64,000 bases of DNA from Mansonella perstans (taxonomy: Eukaryota > Nematoda > Chromadorea > Rhabditida > Onchocercidae), in NCBI GenBank assembly GCA_037074765.1, contig JBAMDO010000033.1:124001-188000 (forward strand), written 5' to 3'. The notes beneath the pieces are model-generated. The model had not been told where the DNA came from. It saw nothing but the letters and a program-made list of their open reading frames with translations, and did no database searches. This document shows, piece by piece, positions 38,698 to 53,300 of the stretch. Every line of letters starts with the position of its first letter. Position 1 is the stretch's first letter. The position numbers and the translations under genes were made by a program.

Positions 38698-41600
38698 ATG
38701 GTCAGATTTAAAATAAGGAAATCTCGAATGGTATTTACACTGACTGTTGGACTATTTCTTTTGCTAATTTATTTGTGTATGAGCGATATTTATATTATTG
38801 AGTTTGCTTTACAACAATCAATTTCCACTGGTACTGTTCTACAAATACAAATATATTTGAAATCTTTATCGGTTTTCTAAAATTCTTCAATTAGCTAACA
38901 TTAAGTTTTAACAATACAATTAGAGCACAATTTAAATAAAAGACTTGAGAGAAACAAGCAGAAATTTGAAATCGAATTTATTATGAAGAAAAAAAGCGAA
39001 ATAAGTGTTGTAATTTGCCTTTTCATCAATTACTCGTTTATTCATTCCCAGTTTCAGTTAGATTTCATTTGAAAAAAGTTTTGTGTCACATGAATTGCTT
39101 TTTATAGATTCAGCCTTCGGTACGGATAATAAATGCAAACTCGTAACACTCGACCCCTGGGATCCAGAAATATTGCCACATTTAAATCCCGACTACAATC
39201 CATATAAAATGTGTAACATAACTCGTGAAATGCATACTGAACTCAAAGACAACACAATTCGAATAAGTAATGAATCGTACGTTTCTATTTTACCAGATAC
39301 TGTTCAAATATTTTTCATTTGACAATCAATTTTCGATGTTATTCAGTTCACTAACGCTTGAGATCATGAAATTGAATGCATAAATAAAAATTTGTTCTTA
39401 TAAGTGAATTTAATTTTTCAAAATATTGAAAATTTTTTTAAAAAGTAACAGCCAAGTAAAAGAATGATTATCTCATTTTAATAAGTAATAGAGTGGATGC
39501 TTTTGTCAATCCCTTCGTATCATTCCATTTTAAATGAAATTTCAAAAGTTTAATTTTGAAATGAAACATTCCTGTAAACCATTTTAAGCTTAAATTGATT
39601 TCTAGAACTTCGGATTGCTGGTATCGATGTCTCTATGTGCAAGGTGAATTGAACTTAAGACCGAGCAAATGGGTTAACATGGTAAAAAATGCGTCATATC
39701 ATGTGAACTGCGACTTTGTCGAAACTTATTGCCTGGAAAATAATACAACGACCTTTCGATACATTCACGACCAGGCTCGCTATTTCCATTTCATAAATAA
39801 TTATCGCGATTTTTGATTTAAATTAATTGCAATTTATCGAATTGGTTCTATTAGAAAAAATCCAATTAAAAAATAAAAAATAAAAATAAAGCTACAAGGG
39901 AATGAAATTATTTCTAATAACAAAGAGAAATAAAAAGAACGAGTTATTTTTTCAAGTTTAAAGTTTTAGAATTTTTCGTTTTTCCTCGTCAAAACGAGGA
40001 AAAACGAAAAATTTGTATATTAATTTCTGATCGAGAAAATTTAATTAATAGTTTTTATTCCACATATTTCAATAGCCAATGGCTTCCTGAAATACGATAT
40101 GTTGTTTTTCAGCTAATAAGACCTGAAAAAAAGGTTTTCCAAAAGGAGGATAACTTGCATCCAGGTGTGTTCTTATTGATTTTTGATGCGACTTCATCTT
40201 CCTCTGGAATGCGCACAATCATGGAAACTAACCAAGTAGTTTGTTGAAGTGAATTCAAGTTTTCTCTTTTGAATTGCAGTTCATTTCACCTATTATAGTC
40301 AATATTTAATTTTTGACCGTATTTGCTAGTGGCTGAGGTAGCTACAATTTAGTTTGTTTGTTCGAAATATATTATAGCAAATGTTAGGAGCAAGTTTGAA
40401 ATGAAAGGAAAGTATACACTAAAATGATTTATTGAAATTCATTTTAAAAAAAAGTTACCATTATTCTGAGATTCTCCGTCAATTATACGATGCAACAACA
40501 TTTTATTACCACAACAAAGCTGGCATAGGCAGTCGACAAAATGCTTTTGCCATATTTTCAGGTTTTTTTTATTGCTGATGCTGAAAAAAATATTTGAAAA
40601 TTTTTCAAACACTATTAAATCTAATTTCTTTTATCTTTTTTCTATTAATCAGTTTATTTTGATCTGTTCTCATTCAATTCGTTTTTATTAATTTTCCAAA
40701 TTTTATTCATCTCAATTTCACTAAGTCTGCAGCTAGTAATTATTTGATAATTCATATTTATTAAACAAACATTTTGACATTACTTGTCAATTTCGCTAAA
40801 TATTTTTCAGTCTGAAAATATGAAATCAAACCGTCTGAATATATTAAATACTTTTATTCCATGCAAAATTAAAATTTCGGCTCTGCAATATTTCCAGGCA
40901 CTCGCGTATATGAATTGCATAAGCAACATTTTCCCGATAAAAATGAATCGGAATATCCAAATTCTTGTAAAGTAAGTTGCGCTTCAATCTTTTACGCATG
41001 TGATATTGAATAGAATGAAATTGTAGGGACTGGTTGAAATAGCTTTGTACGATCTTCACATCAGCGGGACTATCGGAATATTCAGATAAATGACATTTAC
41101 AGAGATAAAAGTATAAATACATAAATGCATCAAAAATAAGCGAAGTAGCTATATTAGTCAAAAGCTCATTTATGTCCATTCATCATTTGTTTTCATGTTT
41201 ATATTTCTCTATGAGATCGATATCTCGAAATTGTGCAATACTTACAATACTCATTTTCAATCACTAAATGACTTTAGTATTTTTGTGATTCCGCTTTGCT
41301 AACGAAGATTTGCAGGATTTTACCCATGCTTGACACAGACTTGCCTTTAACCAAGAAAACCAATACGGGATAGGCAAATATGCTTGCATGCATTGCAGTG
41401 GAAAATCTGCTTAGGAGGTGTAGGTGATGCACTGGTTTTTTTTTTTGCGATATTTTCTCCCCTCGGCGTTGGTTCTACGAGTAATCTCAAATGAGACAAG
41501 AACATTATAATTTTATATCTCCATCTGCCCTGATTAGATATCATAATAGAGCAATCGTGGTAGTCAATATAAATGAGGTTGAGATATTGTTTTAGCATTT

Positions 41601-44600
41601 GTATCGCTTTTTAAGGATACTTCTGATGCGAGAGCTGGTGGCAAGTTTGCCATATAGGACAATCTTAGGGAGATAGTGATCCGCCATGCAAAAGATATGC
41701 CTTGCTCAGCGCAACATCCTAGCAGCATTGGCTTCAATGCTAGGATAAGCTGCCTGTTGAAGGACTATCTCATTTGTTACATGATCAATGCAGCGGATTG
41801 AGCGAAGGCAACGCTGATAGAAGCGTTCGAAATAGATGACCCAGGATTTAGATCCATACGAAGGAGTAGGCAGTATCATGACTCTATAAACATCTATTTT
41901 GGTACTATTATTCTGATATTTGTGGTACCAAATTCTTTAATAGAGCTTTTCGAAAACCCTGAATGCTTTAGCTATTCTGATGTCCATCTCTATGTCGATC
42001 ATAGCATCAAAGGGAATGATACTACCAATATAATTCAACTGGTGGATATCCTTAAGCTCTGAATCCTTTGGTGATATGTGAAGGATGGTATTCAGCTTGT
42101 GGTGCTGGTTGATGGAGAACTTCTCTCTTCTTTATGCTGACTTCCAGACTAAACAGCTTGGTGGCTTTCACAAAACAAAAATGTTAAGCGCTACAGAGCC
42201 ACTTCGGTGTGAGCAATAATACCGAGTCAATAATGTACAGCAACAAAAAGCTCGTGAAATTGGCATAGAGTGTATGGCTTCCATGCTATCAGACTTCAGG
42301 TGGAAACCGATCAACCCCATCTGCCTTGTCTGTTCTGTAAGGTGATGATCAGTATGATATTAAGCATTAGACATGATACGTGTATGACGAAGACCACGAA
42401 TGTATCTTTGACGCAGTAGGATGTAGTGATATGCTAATGTTTGGAACGAGGATGTATCCAACTGTTTTCAAGCTGTTTTTCTGCTGAAAGTGTTCGCAGT
42501 TGCGAACTGTTGTTTTGCATAAAATTCTAGCGGGGAACATTTTTGGTTTCCAATGTATGCTTGCTCAGTGCGCCTTTCCGGACTACAAAATTACTATTAT
42601 TCGAGCGTTGAAGTCTTCGAAGATTATGATTTTATCATATGCGGAAATACGATCGGAATATCTTATTGACCATTTGGGTAAAGGATGAAATGAGTTAGGC
42701 CTCTCTTAATATGGAGCAAGCAATGATTTCTTGCATAAGCTGTTTGGTCATCCAAGATCTGCGGTCATCCAGGATTTACTCCTTCAAGTTCATCTGCCAG
42801 GTCCAGAAAGTTTAAATGGTAGCGACGAGCTCTTCTTCTGGACTAAGAAGCCTATCGTGTCTGTGGAAATACTTTGTCGAACCTTTCGATTAAGACTATC
42901 TGGAATGGGGCCTTGTTCGAGGCATATGTCACCGCCAAAATAACTCACAATGAGATACACAAGGTTTATTCGAGGATAAAAAAAAAATGTCTGAATAAAT
43001 AAATTCGATTCCTCAAAAGTTTGCCAATTACTTTTGCTATTTTACAATTTCAAAAAACTTTCAATTTTTCTCCGTTTCATCTTTTTATTTCATATCTAAA
43101 GTGTGAGTTAAAATTACGAAATACAGTGATTTGTTGTATTTTAGAAGGGTGTCAAAATAAATGAAACTGTAACTTATGACTTCGTGAATCAGAGTTATGC
43201 ATCAGTAATAGCGGAAGATTGGATTGGTGCATTTAATTGGCCGAATTGTAAAGGTTACGATCATCCTCCAACTGATCACTATTCCAAGTAACTCAATTAG
43301 AATGACTTTTATCGTGAAAAACTCAATAAACTTTAAATGAAATCAAAAATTTTTTCTATTACTGTATTTTTCTTTCCATTAAAAATTCCTTCATTTTTAC
43401 ATTTTGTTTTCTATTGTTGTATAAATGATAGAAAGAGTTAATATAAACTATAGAACAGTAAATGAATAAATAGCTGCGACACTAAGAGACAAGAATGATT
43501 AGCCGTGATACATGAAGACAAGAATGATTAGTTGCGGTACATGCAGACAGCAATACAGTTTGCAGTGTTATTAACAATCCATAGAGTTCTTGATTAGAAG
43601 CGAAGAAACAGGATTTTTTGAGAAAAGTAATAAATTAATAATTTGTTTGTCTGAAGCGCTCTGGTACTCCGATCTACTTTTACGAGCTCGAGCGCTGAAG
43701 ATCAAGAATTCGACGTACATTTTTATACGGGAGAATGCCAGGAACCTTATCATAAGCTGATGAATTTTGTGGGCAAATTCTTGAACGAATATAAAGGAAT
43801 ATCAAAATTTGTCATGATATGGTTGTCACTGCTGACACATAATTCAGCCGATGGCTTGTATCGCGCAGATAAGGTTCATCATTCATCAAGCTTGCCAATT
43901 ATATTGTGAGTTGCGATGATGAACATGAAATAAATTGAGAAATTTTACCAATTGAATCTTCCTCTAATCACTTATGATTTACAGTATTTTGCTAATTTTT
44001 TTCGTGATCATGTTAACAACTTAAACAACTCATTCATATTTCTAATGGGTGATCACGGATTGCGACATGGTCCTGTTCGAGGAACTCCTACCGGTGAGAT
44101 GGAAGACAATAATCCATTGCTTACGGTAAGATTTGTTGTAAAAAAAACAAACAATTGAATGAAATAACTTATCTCTTTAAAATAATTTTAATTTCAACAT
44201 TAGTTCTCTGAGCATTCCTTCTGAAATTTCCGTAGATTTATAAATTTGGTATTTTTCTTCTAAAGTTAACATGCCATCAAATTTATTACAATTTTATTTT
44301 TTCCTTTTACTTCAGGTAGCATTACCAAAATATTTGCGTTCAAACGAGCAACTTATTTTGAATTTAAAACGGAATTCGCGAAGGCATACTTCTCATTATG
44401 ATATCTATGCAACATTATATGATATAGCACGTTACGCAAGGAAAGATAATTTTCGGAAATGGGATGAACATGATTTCAGGTTTTGCCTCTAATTTCGTTT
44501 CGTATATTTTGACTTCAGTGATCTACAAAAAAAATTTTTTTAAATTTCGAATAATTTTAAATTTGAAAACGTTTTATTGTAAACTTACACAGTATTTGTT

Positions 44601-45945
44601 TCAATTACAGCAGTGAATTCGGTAAGCAAAGAGGTGGAATTCGTGCTAAGAGTATTTTGAGACCTATTTTATACGACAGGTGAAATAATCTGTAATTATT
44701 TTCGCAAGAAATTTTACATTGATTTTTTTTTTTGAAAAAACAAAAAAGAATAGAATGATATGCAATTACTTAAGAAGGAACAATTAATTTTGTAATTATA
44801 ACTTCTTTCTCTTTGGAAAAATGAAATGTCTTAAACGCAAAACGATTTTCTCTGTTTAGTTTAATCCATTGCAGTGATTTGGAAGTATGAATCATTTACT
44901 ATATAATTTACAGGATATGTGGAGAAATGGAAATTCCAGAAGAATACTGTGTCTGTGAACAAACATGGCATAAAATTGATATTCATAGTAGTGAAGCGAT
45001 GAAAGCTGCAGCTGCAATAGTTTATTATATTAATGATTTCTTGAGAAAGAAAAATTTGACTATGATCTGCAACAGGCTCGATTTCGTAGCAGTAATAACT
45101 TAAATTTGAACAAACATTCAATAAACAAAATTATACTTGAAAAAAAGCTTATGAATAGTTACGATAAGATAACTTTTATACAGCAGCCATATATTTATAA
45201 TCCAGGTGAAACTTTGGTGAGGAAATTTTTTTTAGGAAAAAATCTTCCTCCTAATTTATGATATGACAACATTCCGTGTGATAAAACTTCATAAGCAATA
45301 TGATAAAATAAAAAGAAATAACGATAACAAGACCGTTTATGAATATAGTTTTTTTATCACATTATTATGTTTAGGTGATATTAAGAAAATAATTTAAGCA
45401 AAATCGATAAATTGAAATTTAATTAATCATTTTGAAATGAAAGAAGTTTTTGCTTATTTTCATCTCAATTAAATATTTTCAGGTGATTACGGCAAAGCGC
45501 TCTGAAATAAAATCAGTATTGAAAGTAGTTGCAAGCGCTTTCCCGAGTAATGGGAAATATGAAGCGCAAGTGTTAATTGAGGACGACAACTTTACAGTAA
45601 TCACAGAAGTAACGTTTCTTTACCGCATTACTATGTTTTGACTTTTTATTCTGTTAGTGATTTTTCTTATGTTTAATTATTATATTTACTATTTTATTAA
45701 TCCATTATATTTTGTCATTCATTTTGAGGATATTCTATTTTTAATTTAGTAGAAGGGATTTGCAAGTAGAAATGATGTTAATAGCAAAGAAAGTATTTCA
45801 ACTTACTAAATAATTATCCAGGGCAGTTTTACTCATTCAGATAACTCGAGTGGATCGGTACGGTAATCAAGGCTACTGTGCGCCTGATGAAGACGTTCGA
45901 CATTTGTGTTATTGTCAGCAACAATTGACAACAAATGCAACATAA
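38698..45945 (+). CDS. DUF229 family membrane protein, paralogue B, 14 exons
   Basis: Exons: 38698-38830, 39108-39276, 39606-39774, 40113-40235, 40471-40561, 40898-40971, 43145-43287, 43657-43873, 43985-44125, 44316-44479, 44611-44679, 44914-45091, 45483-45608, 45841-45945. The frame is open for 633 residues with the same phases as A. The MGDHG motif is intact (about 394-398). Two positions differ from A: FDST is FDAT (about 181-184) and LTHD is LTHN (about 360-363). The donor of intron 3 is GC (CCAG|GCTCGC), not GT. Intron 6 is about 2.2 kb because of a LINE relic. Exon 8 is six residues shorter than in A, in a stretch that varies among all copies. Confidence 0.83.
39970..40013. repeat. perfect 20-bp inverted repeat with 4-base loop
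   Basis: The arms at 39970-39989 and 39994-40013 are exact reverse complements (AATTTTTCGTTTTTCCTCGT on the left) around CAAA. It sits in intron 3 of gene B. The same place in gene A is similar only in the left arm. Confidence 0.9.
41200..43010 (-). mobile_element. LINE relic in intron 6 of DUF229 B, endonuclease and reverse transcriptase recognisable
   Basis: Minus-strand translation in shifting frames shows, 5' to 3', an endonuclease segment (EDFNARI near 42600, FQQKNSLKT near 42465), reverse-transcriptase remnants near 42100, a downstream block ([17 protein letters not shown] near 41830) and a C-terminal zinc-finger-like [18 protein letters not shown] near 41350-41410. Many stops and frameshifts make it inactive. 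It is the most complete of the four relics. Confidence 0.82.
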
Positions 45946-47770
45946 TGATAACAGTTAAATTGTGTACTTTTATTTGAACATTGACAGGAGATGTTGAAAT
46001 CTCTATTTCTTCCTTTCATTTAATTTTATCACGGCAGATCGCAATGTTGTTGTTGTAATACTTAGAAAAGGGTAAGAAAGTAAAGTGAAAATAATCCAGA
46101 AAGAAAAAAAAAAAAAAAAATCATTAGACTATATGTCGATCCAACTAAGCGACCATGAAAATTCATTCTAATATTTATTGTTCAGAAAGTGTATTTTTTG
46201 GCAATGTGTAAAACGGAAAACTTGTATTTCTGACGATATTTCATAAGAATAATTTTCTTAGAAAGAAGGTTTTTCTTTTTCAAAAGATTGCCTCTTTGAA
46301 ACGTATCGATAAAATTTTTATGATTTCGGTGGACATCAGGTTTTTATTCCCTTCTGTAGTTTCCTTTTGCAGACTGTGCAAATGTGTTGGTTGGCCTAGC
46401 TGAAAATTTCTTCCTATTATGTAATCCTAGAATAAACTATCCCTGACAAATGCTAAAAATTCTAGATCAGTGTCAAAAAATTTCAAATGTCGTTTGATCT
46501 GGATTAATGTATTTAGTATGCATTTATAACTGCTCATATAACATGGAAATATACTTTGAACCTGATTTGCTTTGAACAGAAAAGTAGACTCATCTGGACT
46601 ACAAACTTTGATGGAAAGTTCATCCGTGCCCCGTTTGGTCTGCAGTAAAAATGACCAGCTGTTAATCGTAACTGTTAATCGTTGTGCACTCCATTCCAGC
46701 ACCATATTTGGATCTAATTGAAATTCTGCTTAAATTTTCAGAAAATATAGCAAAAGATTTAGTTAAAGAGTTTAATGCAAGACTAAAATTAGAATTTCTG
46801 TTCTCAAAAATTTGCACCATAAATATAGAGCTTGATCAGCTTGACTTCCTCATCAAATCATACTTTACTTTCGAAACAGCATCTTCTGTATGTATCGGGC
46901 GATTTCGTTGTCAACTCTTCTTGAATATCGTAAGGATTAATGTCAGCCTTCAACTTTAATCCATAAACTCCCAGATTATTAATCCATAAACTCTCAGGCT
47001 ACTGCCTCTCCTCCCCTCGCCTTCGACAATAAACTCTCAGTTACTACCGTGCACCGTGCCTACATTTATTATGCCATTAAAAAAAGCCAATATGTAGGAA
47101 CGATCTCTTCTTTTTTTCCATTTTTTTATCATTTTTTCCCATCATTTATCAATTTTCCCATAACTCATTTTCTCTATTAAAGAATGACTTTTTGCAGAAT
47201 AAAGCTTTAAAAATTTTCCACTACTAAAAAGCTTTAGGAATTAGGAATTTTTGACTATTAAAAACTTCTATGAATTTTCGACTACTAAAAACCTCTATGA
47301 ATTTTTGCATACTAGAAAGTCTTAGCATATAACTTCTTCATCAGATTTTACCACTACCCTTTTAAAAAATGTTATAATACAATTAACTTTTAAATTGGAT
47401 CTTAGTAAATTGCATGCGGAATTTTCGATCGATTTGGTATCAGAATATAATATAGTGGACAGCTCTAGTGCACAGAAAATATGATAAAATATATTATTTG
47501 TTTGGGAAATGTTTTCTTACTTCGGAGATCCATCTACAAACCGTTAGTTAAAAGCAGAAATTTCTGTCGAACTTCGACGAACAAAAAATTGTGACACTAT
47601 CGTTTTGACACATCGGGTTGAATTGCCAGGCTTTTCAAGAAGTGACAAATTTAAAGCAAAAATGATACATCTGTTGTTTAGGTAATAGATTTTTTAGAAA
47701 AACATTTTTTGAATTACTAATACCGAAATAAAAGGCATTTGCATAGTGAAAGAACTTATTGTTCTGTCTA
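45946..47770. other. intergenic region between DUF229 B and the conserved upstream block of C
   Basis: It contains a GCNA pseudogene piece. Just right of it, a short stretch near 46940-47090 resembles GCNA intron 4 (near 23540-23630). From about 47349 a diverged copy of 26768-27000 follows. No intact gene is present. Confidence 0.5.
46262..46940 (-). pseudogene. GCNA fragment 1 (exons 13, 10, 9 remnants; active-site exon missing)
   Basis: 46262-46502 matches the HMG-like/zinc-ribbon exon of GCNA (20290-20537), with substitutions, indels and stops. Sequence matching the 3' end of intron 10, exon 10 and part of exon 9 (about 21595-21990) follows at once. Exons 11 and 12, with HEMCH and the first zinc-ribbon cysteines, and the intervening introns are deleted. 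Introns are retained elsewhere, so this is a segmental copy, not a retrocopy. Confidence 0.85.
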
Positions 47771-50364
47771 GACGCGAAATAATTTATAGCATAAAAATAA
47801 AGAAATGTTTCTTAGTTATTATTCGAAATCGAATTGTTACTCGAATAGTTGCCACATTTATGAGATAACAGTTGTTAAGAATATTTCTAGACAAAGAATC
47901 CATTACGCCAAGGATGCTACTTTGTATGCTTAAGTTTATGAGTCGTTTATCCTCTTTTTTGTCGTGTGACCATGCTTCTAAAATTCTTTTGTTTTATTAT
48001 GTCTTCATGTATAATGGGTTTCTCCCACTGGAGTCAATTTTTAACTCAACTTATCGATGATGAAACTTTTCTCCGGCTTATGTACCATCGTTATTCCGCT
48101 ACTGTTCATATTCACTTATGATCCACTTGCGTTATTACTTATTTCTCCCACGCTTATGCCTTTTTCTTTTTAACGATAATAGTATTGTAAATGCAGTACT
48201 ATAGTGGAACAAAATTGTATCCCAGTCGAACGACAGCTTTCGACTTTAAATTCTTCACAACAAAATTATTTTAACATACTGAGTTGAATTGTTAGGCTTT
48301 TTCGAAAATGATAAATTTGAAGTCAAGGAAATACATCTATTGTTTAGATAATGGATTTTTTCGTTTTTTTGTAGAAAAACATTTTTTGATCTACTTATGC
48401 GAAACATAAATAACTGTTGCATATTAATAGAGTTTATTATCTTCGAAGTGATTGAAAGATCGTCAGAGATACAAATTTATTCGACTTGTGATATTGAATT
48501 TATATAACAAGAGCATAAATATGCGATAAATGATAAGATTTATAATATTTTGACAATTATATGAATAGACCAAAAGATGGAATTTGGATAATTGATTGAT
48601 TTTATCATGCATAAACAACAATTCGAACAAAAATAATCTTTACACTACAATTTAAAGACATCTTTACATATTTCTGTGTCTTAAATTATTTCGATTTTCG
48701 CAACGTTTGTTATCAATGTCTAAAAATTTAAATTAAATGTAAATGTAAATTTAATCGATTTAAAATTTTTCAATTTCTGCTATAAATATAGTGTTTTGTT
48801 CTTTTTTTTTCACTTTACAAATTAGCTTTTTCAGCTCTAAATTTTCTCTCCAGTATCTTGTTAAATCATCAGCAATTGATTTTTTTTTACTTAGTTTCCG
48901 AAAAGTTTTCCACTTATCCAATCTATTACATCAAATTATTTTAAAGGAAAATATCTTCCATAGCGAAATGTATCATATTTTCTATGTTTGTTTTTTCATT
49001 TGATTTTCAATATATACGTTTCATTTTCATCGCACTGCGATGTATATCAAAATTTCTGATGACACTTTTATGATTCATATCTGCGCAGTCATTCGAATCA
49101 GCGATGATATCTGTCCGATCACTCAAATCAGACACAATATCTTTCCGGATATTCGAAAAAGAGTTTAAATGACGTAGATCATAACTGCTAAAAAATGACT
49201 TTAAATTTGTAAAGCTCGATGAATTAATTGCCCAATTTGTCGCAGAACAACATATCAATAAAAAATTCAATTAAGCCATGATTTATTCGTAAATGAACAA
49301 ACGATTTGTCTATGAAAAAACCATTATTTAATTGCCCTGCATAATCTGATTTTTCTTAAATGTTTAAATTTATTTTAATTGAAGAAACAAAAACAAAAAC
49401 GGAAGCAAAGACTAAACGTACTACTTCTGGTAAAATAGATTAAACGAAACCACAATAATACTTGTGGCTAGAAGCAACAAGAAGATATTCATTTTAGCTT
49501 TTGAGTTAAACGATAGAAACATTATTGAATTTTTTGTAAGTGTGAAAGAAATTTCATTTCTTTCAAAGTATATTATGGATCGAGGTCCGATATTCAGGAA
49601 TTATGCCTCTATCCTTTTCCTTATCATATCGTTATCGATCATGGATGATTATAATACGCGATATTCATCACTATTGAACGTCACCTCATTTGTTGCCAGC
49701 AGTGATACATTATTATAACAGAGGAAATAAGATCGTCTTCTTTGCATTCCAAAACTTAATGACTTATGGAACACTTTAATTTCATTTCCGACACTATTTT
49801 AGATATGAAATTTTTAATAGAACAAAAATTTTAGTTTCTAATATAACATAGAATGAAAATGAAAACTCCATTAAAAATGAGTGGTGCTAAGGCAAAAATT
49901 GAAATTGTATTAGATTGTTATGAGAAATGATTGAGTAAAGTTCATTAACTTAATCCTTCTTCTGTTTTTTATGTTTCCATCATAGTTTTACTTTCAGCTT
50001 TATAGATGTCATAAAAAATATAATGAATATCATATTACCATTTAATTTAAACTTGTTACTTCCTTTTTTCTCTCTTTCTCTCTCTAAAAAAGAATATTAT
50101 TAAAGTCATTTGATTATTGTTAAAGATAACACAAAAGTGATAAACTGGAAAAGATCAAAAAATCAATCACTTCTGCGTTCTGTTTTACTTAATTTCTTAA
50201 AAACATTCTGCCATGTTAACAGCAATTAAAAATTTTTCTTTAATTATTTATACATGCTTGCATATAATGCTTATCAGTAAAACGTACTAGAAATTTATTG
50301 TGATTATTTCAGCTTAATTAATCTTTTCCACCGATATTGTTACCAGCATTGCTCCATTGCAGTA
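47771..50364 (+). repeat. upstream block of DUF229 C, near-identical to that of A
   Basis: It matches 27044-29606, including conserved short frames with no sign of coding constraint. Small indels separate the copies, for example an extra AATTTAAATTAAATG-type insertion near 48725. The candidate leader acceptor TTTCAG is at 50307-50312. Confidence 0.85.
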
Positions 50365-53300
50365 ATGGTCAAATTTAGAACGATGAAATCTCGAATTGTA
50401 TTTACACTAACTGTTGGACTATTTCTTTTGCTAATTTATTTGTGCATGAGCGATATTTATATTATTGAGTTTGCTTTACAACAATCAATTTCCACTGGTA
50501 CTGTTCTACAAATACAAATATATTTGAAATCTTTATCGGTTTTCTAAAATTCTCGAATTAACTTGCATTAAACTCCAACAATACAATTAAAGCACGATTT
50601 AAATAAGAAACTTGGAAGAAAAACGGAAATTTGAAATCGAAACCTTCATGAAGAAAAAGAACAAAAGGAGTGTTAAAATGTGCTTCTTCATCAATTATTT
50701 ATTTATTCATTTCCAATTTCAGTTAAATTCTATTTGACAAAAGTTTTGCGTCACATGCATTGCTTTTTGTAGATTCAGCCTTCGGTATGAATGATAAATG
50801 CAAACTCGTAACACTTGACCCCTGGGATCCAGAAATATTGCCACATTTAAATCCCGATTACAATCCATTTAAAATGTGTAACATAACCCGTGAAATGCAT
50901 ACGGAACTCAAAAACAGTACAATTCGAATGAGTAATGAATCGTACGTTTCTATTTTACCAGATACTGTTCAAATATTTTTCATCTGACAACCACTTTTTG
51001 ATGTCATACAATAACTTAAGGCTTGCGGTAATGAATTTGAATGCATAAATAAAAATTTGTTTTTGTAAGCGAACTTAATTTTTTAAAATATTCAAAATTT
51101 CTTCGATGACAAAGAAAATAGAAGAATGATTGTTAAATCTCAGTAATTAATGAAGTGAATATTTTTGTCAATCTTTTCGTGTCATTCCATTTTCAATGGA
51201 ATTTCAAAATGAAACGCACCTGTAAAGCATTTTAAGCTTAAATTGATTCCTAGAACTTCGGATTGCTGGTATCGATGTCTTTATTTGCAAGATGAAATGA
51301 ATTTGAAGCCGGGTAAATGGGTTAATATGGTAAAAAATGCATCGTATCATGTAAACTGTGAATTCATCGAAACTTATTGCTTGGAAAATAATATATCGAC
51401 CTTTCGGTACATCCATGATCAGGCTTGTTATTTTCACTTTTTAAATTATTATTTCAGTTTTCGATTTTAATTTACTGTCATTCGGTGTTATTCCAAAGAA
51501 CTTTTTCAAAATTTAAAAATAAAATAATGAGAGAACAAAAATATTTCTAATAACAAAAAAAAGTAAAAACAGTGAATCGTTTTTGTAAATTTAAAATTTT
51601 TAAATTTTCAATTTTTTCATAGCTGTTAATTTTTTCCATCAATACATTTGTGACACAATACTAATCACTAATCGCAAGAATTCAATTAATAATTTTTATT
51701 CCATATACTTTAATAGTAAATAATTTCTTGAAATATGATAATTATATTTGTATTTAGTTAATAAGACCCAAAAAAAAGGTATTTCAAAAGGAAGATGACT
51801 TGCATCCAGGAGTGTTCTTGCTGATCTTTGACTCTACTTCGTCTTCTTCTGGAATTCGCACAATCATGGAAACTAATCAAGTAATTTGTTGAAGTGAATT
51901 CAAGTTTTTTCTTTTGAATTGCAAATCATTTAACTTGTCATCAATATTTGATTTTCGACTTATCAGTAACTACAGTTTAGTTTATTTGTTCAAAATATGT
52001 TTCAATTAATATTAGGAGCAATCCAGTTAAAATGAAAGGAAATTGAACTTTTAAATGATTTGTTGAAATTCATTTAAAAAACGACCATCATTCTGAGATT
52101 CTGCGTCAATTATACGATGCAACAACGTTTTATTATCACAACAAAGTTGGCATAAACAGTCGAGAAAATGCTTTTGCAATGTTTTCAGGTTTTTTTCCTG
52201 CCATTTAATGCAGTAAGAAATATTCAAGATTTTTCAAACATTGCTAAATTTAATTTTTTTTTCAGTTTTCCAAACTTTATTCATTTAAATTTTACGGGTT
52301 AAGTTTGCACCATAATAGTTGTTCAATAATTTGATCTCTTGATTATACTAAATTTCTATATCTGATATTCCCAAAATTTCCTCGCCATTATTTTAGGAAC
52401 TCGCTTATCTAAACTGAATAAGCGTCGTTTTCCTGATAAAAGCGAATCGGAATATCCAAATTCGTGTAAGGTAAGTTGGACTTCAATTTGTAGTATTGAA
52501 TAGAATGAAATTATGAGAGAGATAATTGAAATGCCTTTGCACGGTCTTCATACTAGTTGGACAAGTCAAAATAATTAGATAAATGAAATTTACAGAGATA
52601 TTATAAATGCATAAATATATCAAACAGTAAATGAACTAACTGTAGATATTGATCAAAAGGTTATTCATGTCCATTCGTCATTCGCTTTGATGTTTACCTT
52701 TTCAACTTTCTCAATATCAGATCAATATCGCAGTCACACAATACTTACAATATTCATTTTCAATGGGACTTTAGTGTTTTCGACTCTCTTTCTGGCGTCA
52801 AAGGAAATGATACTGTCAAATAATTGAACTGGTGGACAACTTTAAGATTTGATTCCCTGTGGTAATTGTGTTGAGGATGGTATTTAACTTATTCTGCCGG
52901 TTGATGGTCTTCTATCTTCTTTTTGTTGACATTCAGTCTAAAGACTGGGCAGCTTCCATAAAGCAAGAAGCGCCTTGACACGAGCAACATCGTCGTCGTC
53001 AGCTAGTGGAAAAGGTAATTTAGGATTTTGGTGTGTCTTTAATCGTTTCAAGTGAATAAGTTGCGTCGAAATGAAGCGGAAAGCGGTATAAAGATACTGT
53101 TTTCTTTGTCGAGGTCTGCCGTGACTCGGTGCAAGGGAAGGGCGCACCGGTATATCTAACTTTATCACGTTGATTCTTATGAAAAATCAACAAAATGGTC
53201 ATTATGAGAAATTTGGGGAGAAGGAGTACGGGAAGACGTACAACCTGTAATCCTGCTGTAAATGATTTCTGCTGTAAATGTCAAAAGCTTTGATGAAGTC

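Noticed and set aside
46427..46705. Minus-strand open frame of 92 codons treated as a gene
   Set aside because: It is a chance frame across the GCNA exon 10 remnant. The original GCNA frame is disrupted here.
53020..53202. Overlapping open frames in intron 6 of DUF229 C
   Set aside because: They are fragments of the decayed LINE, read in shifted frames.
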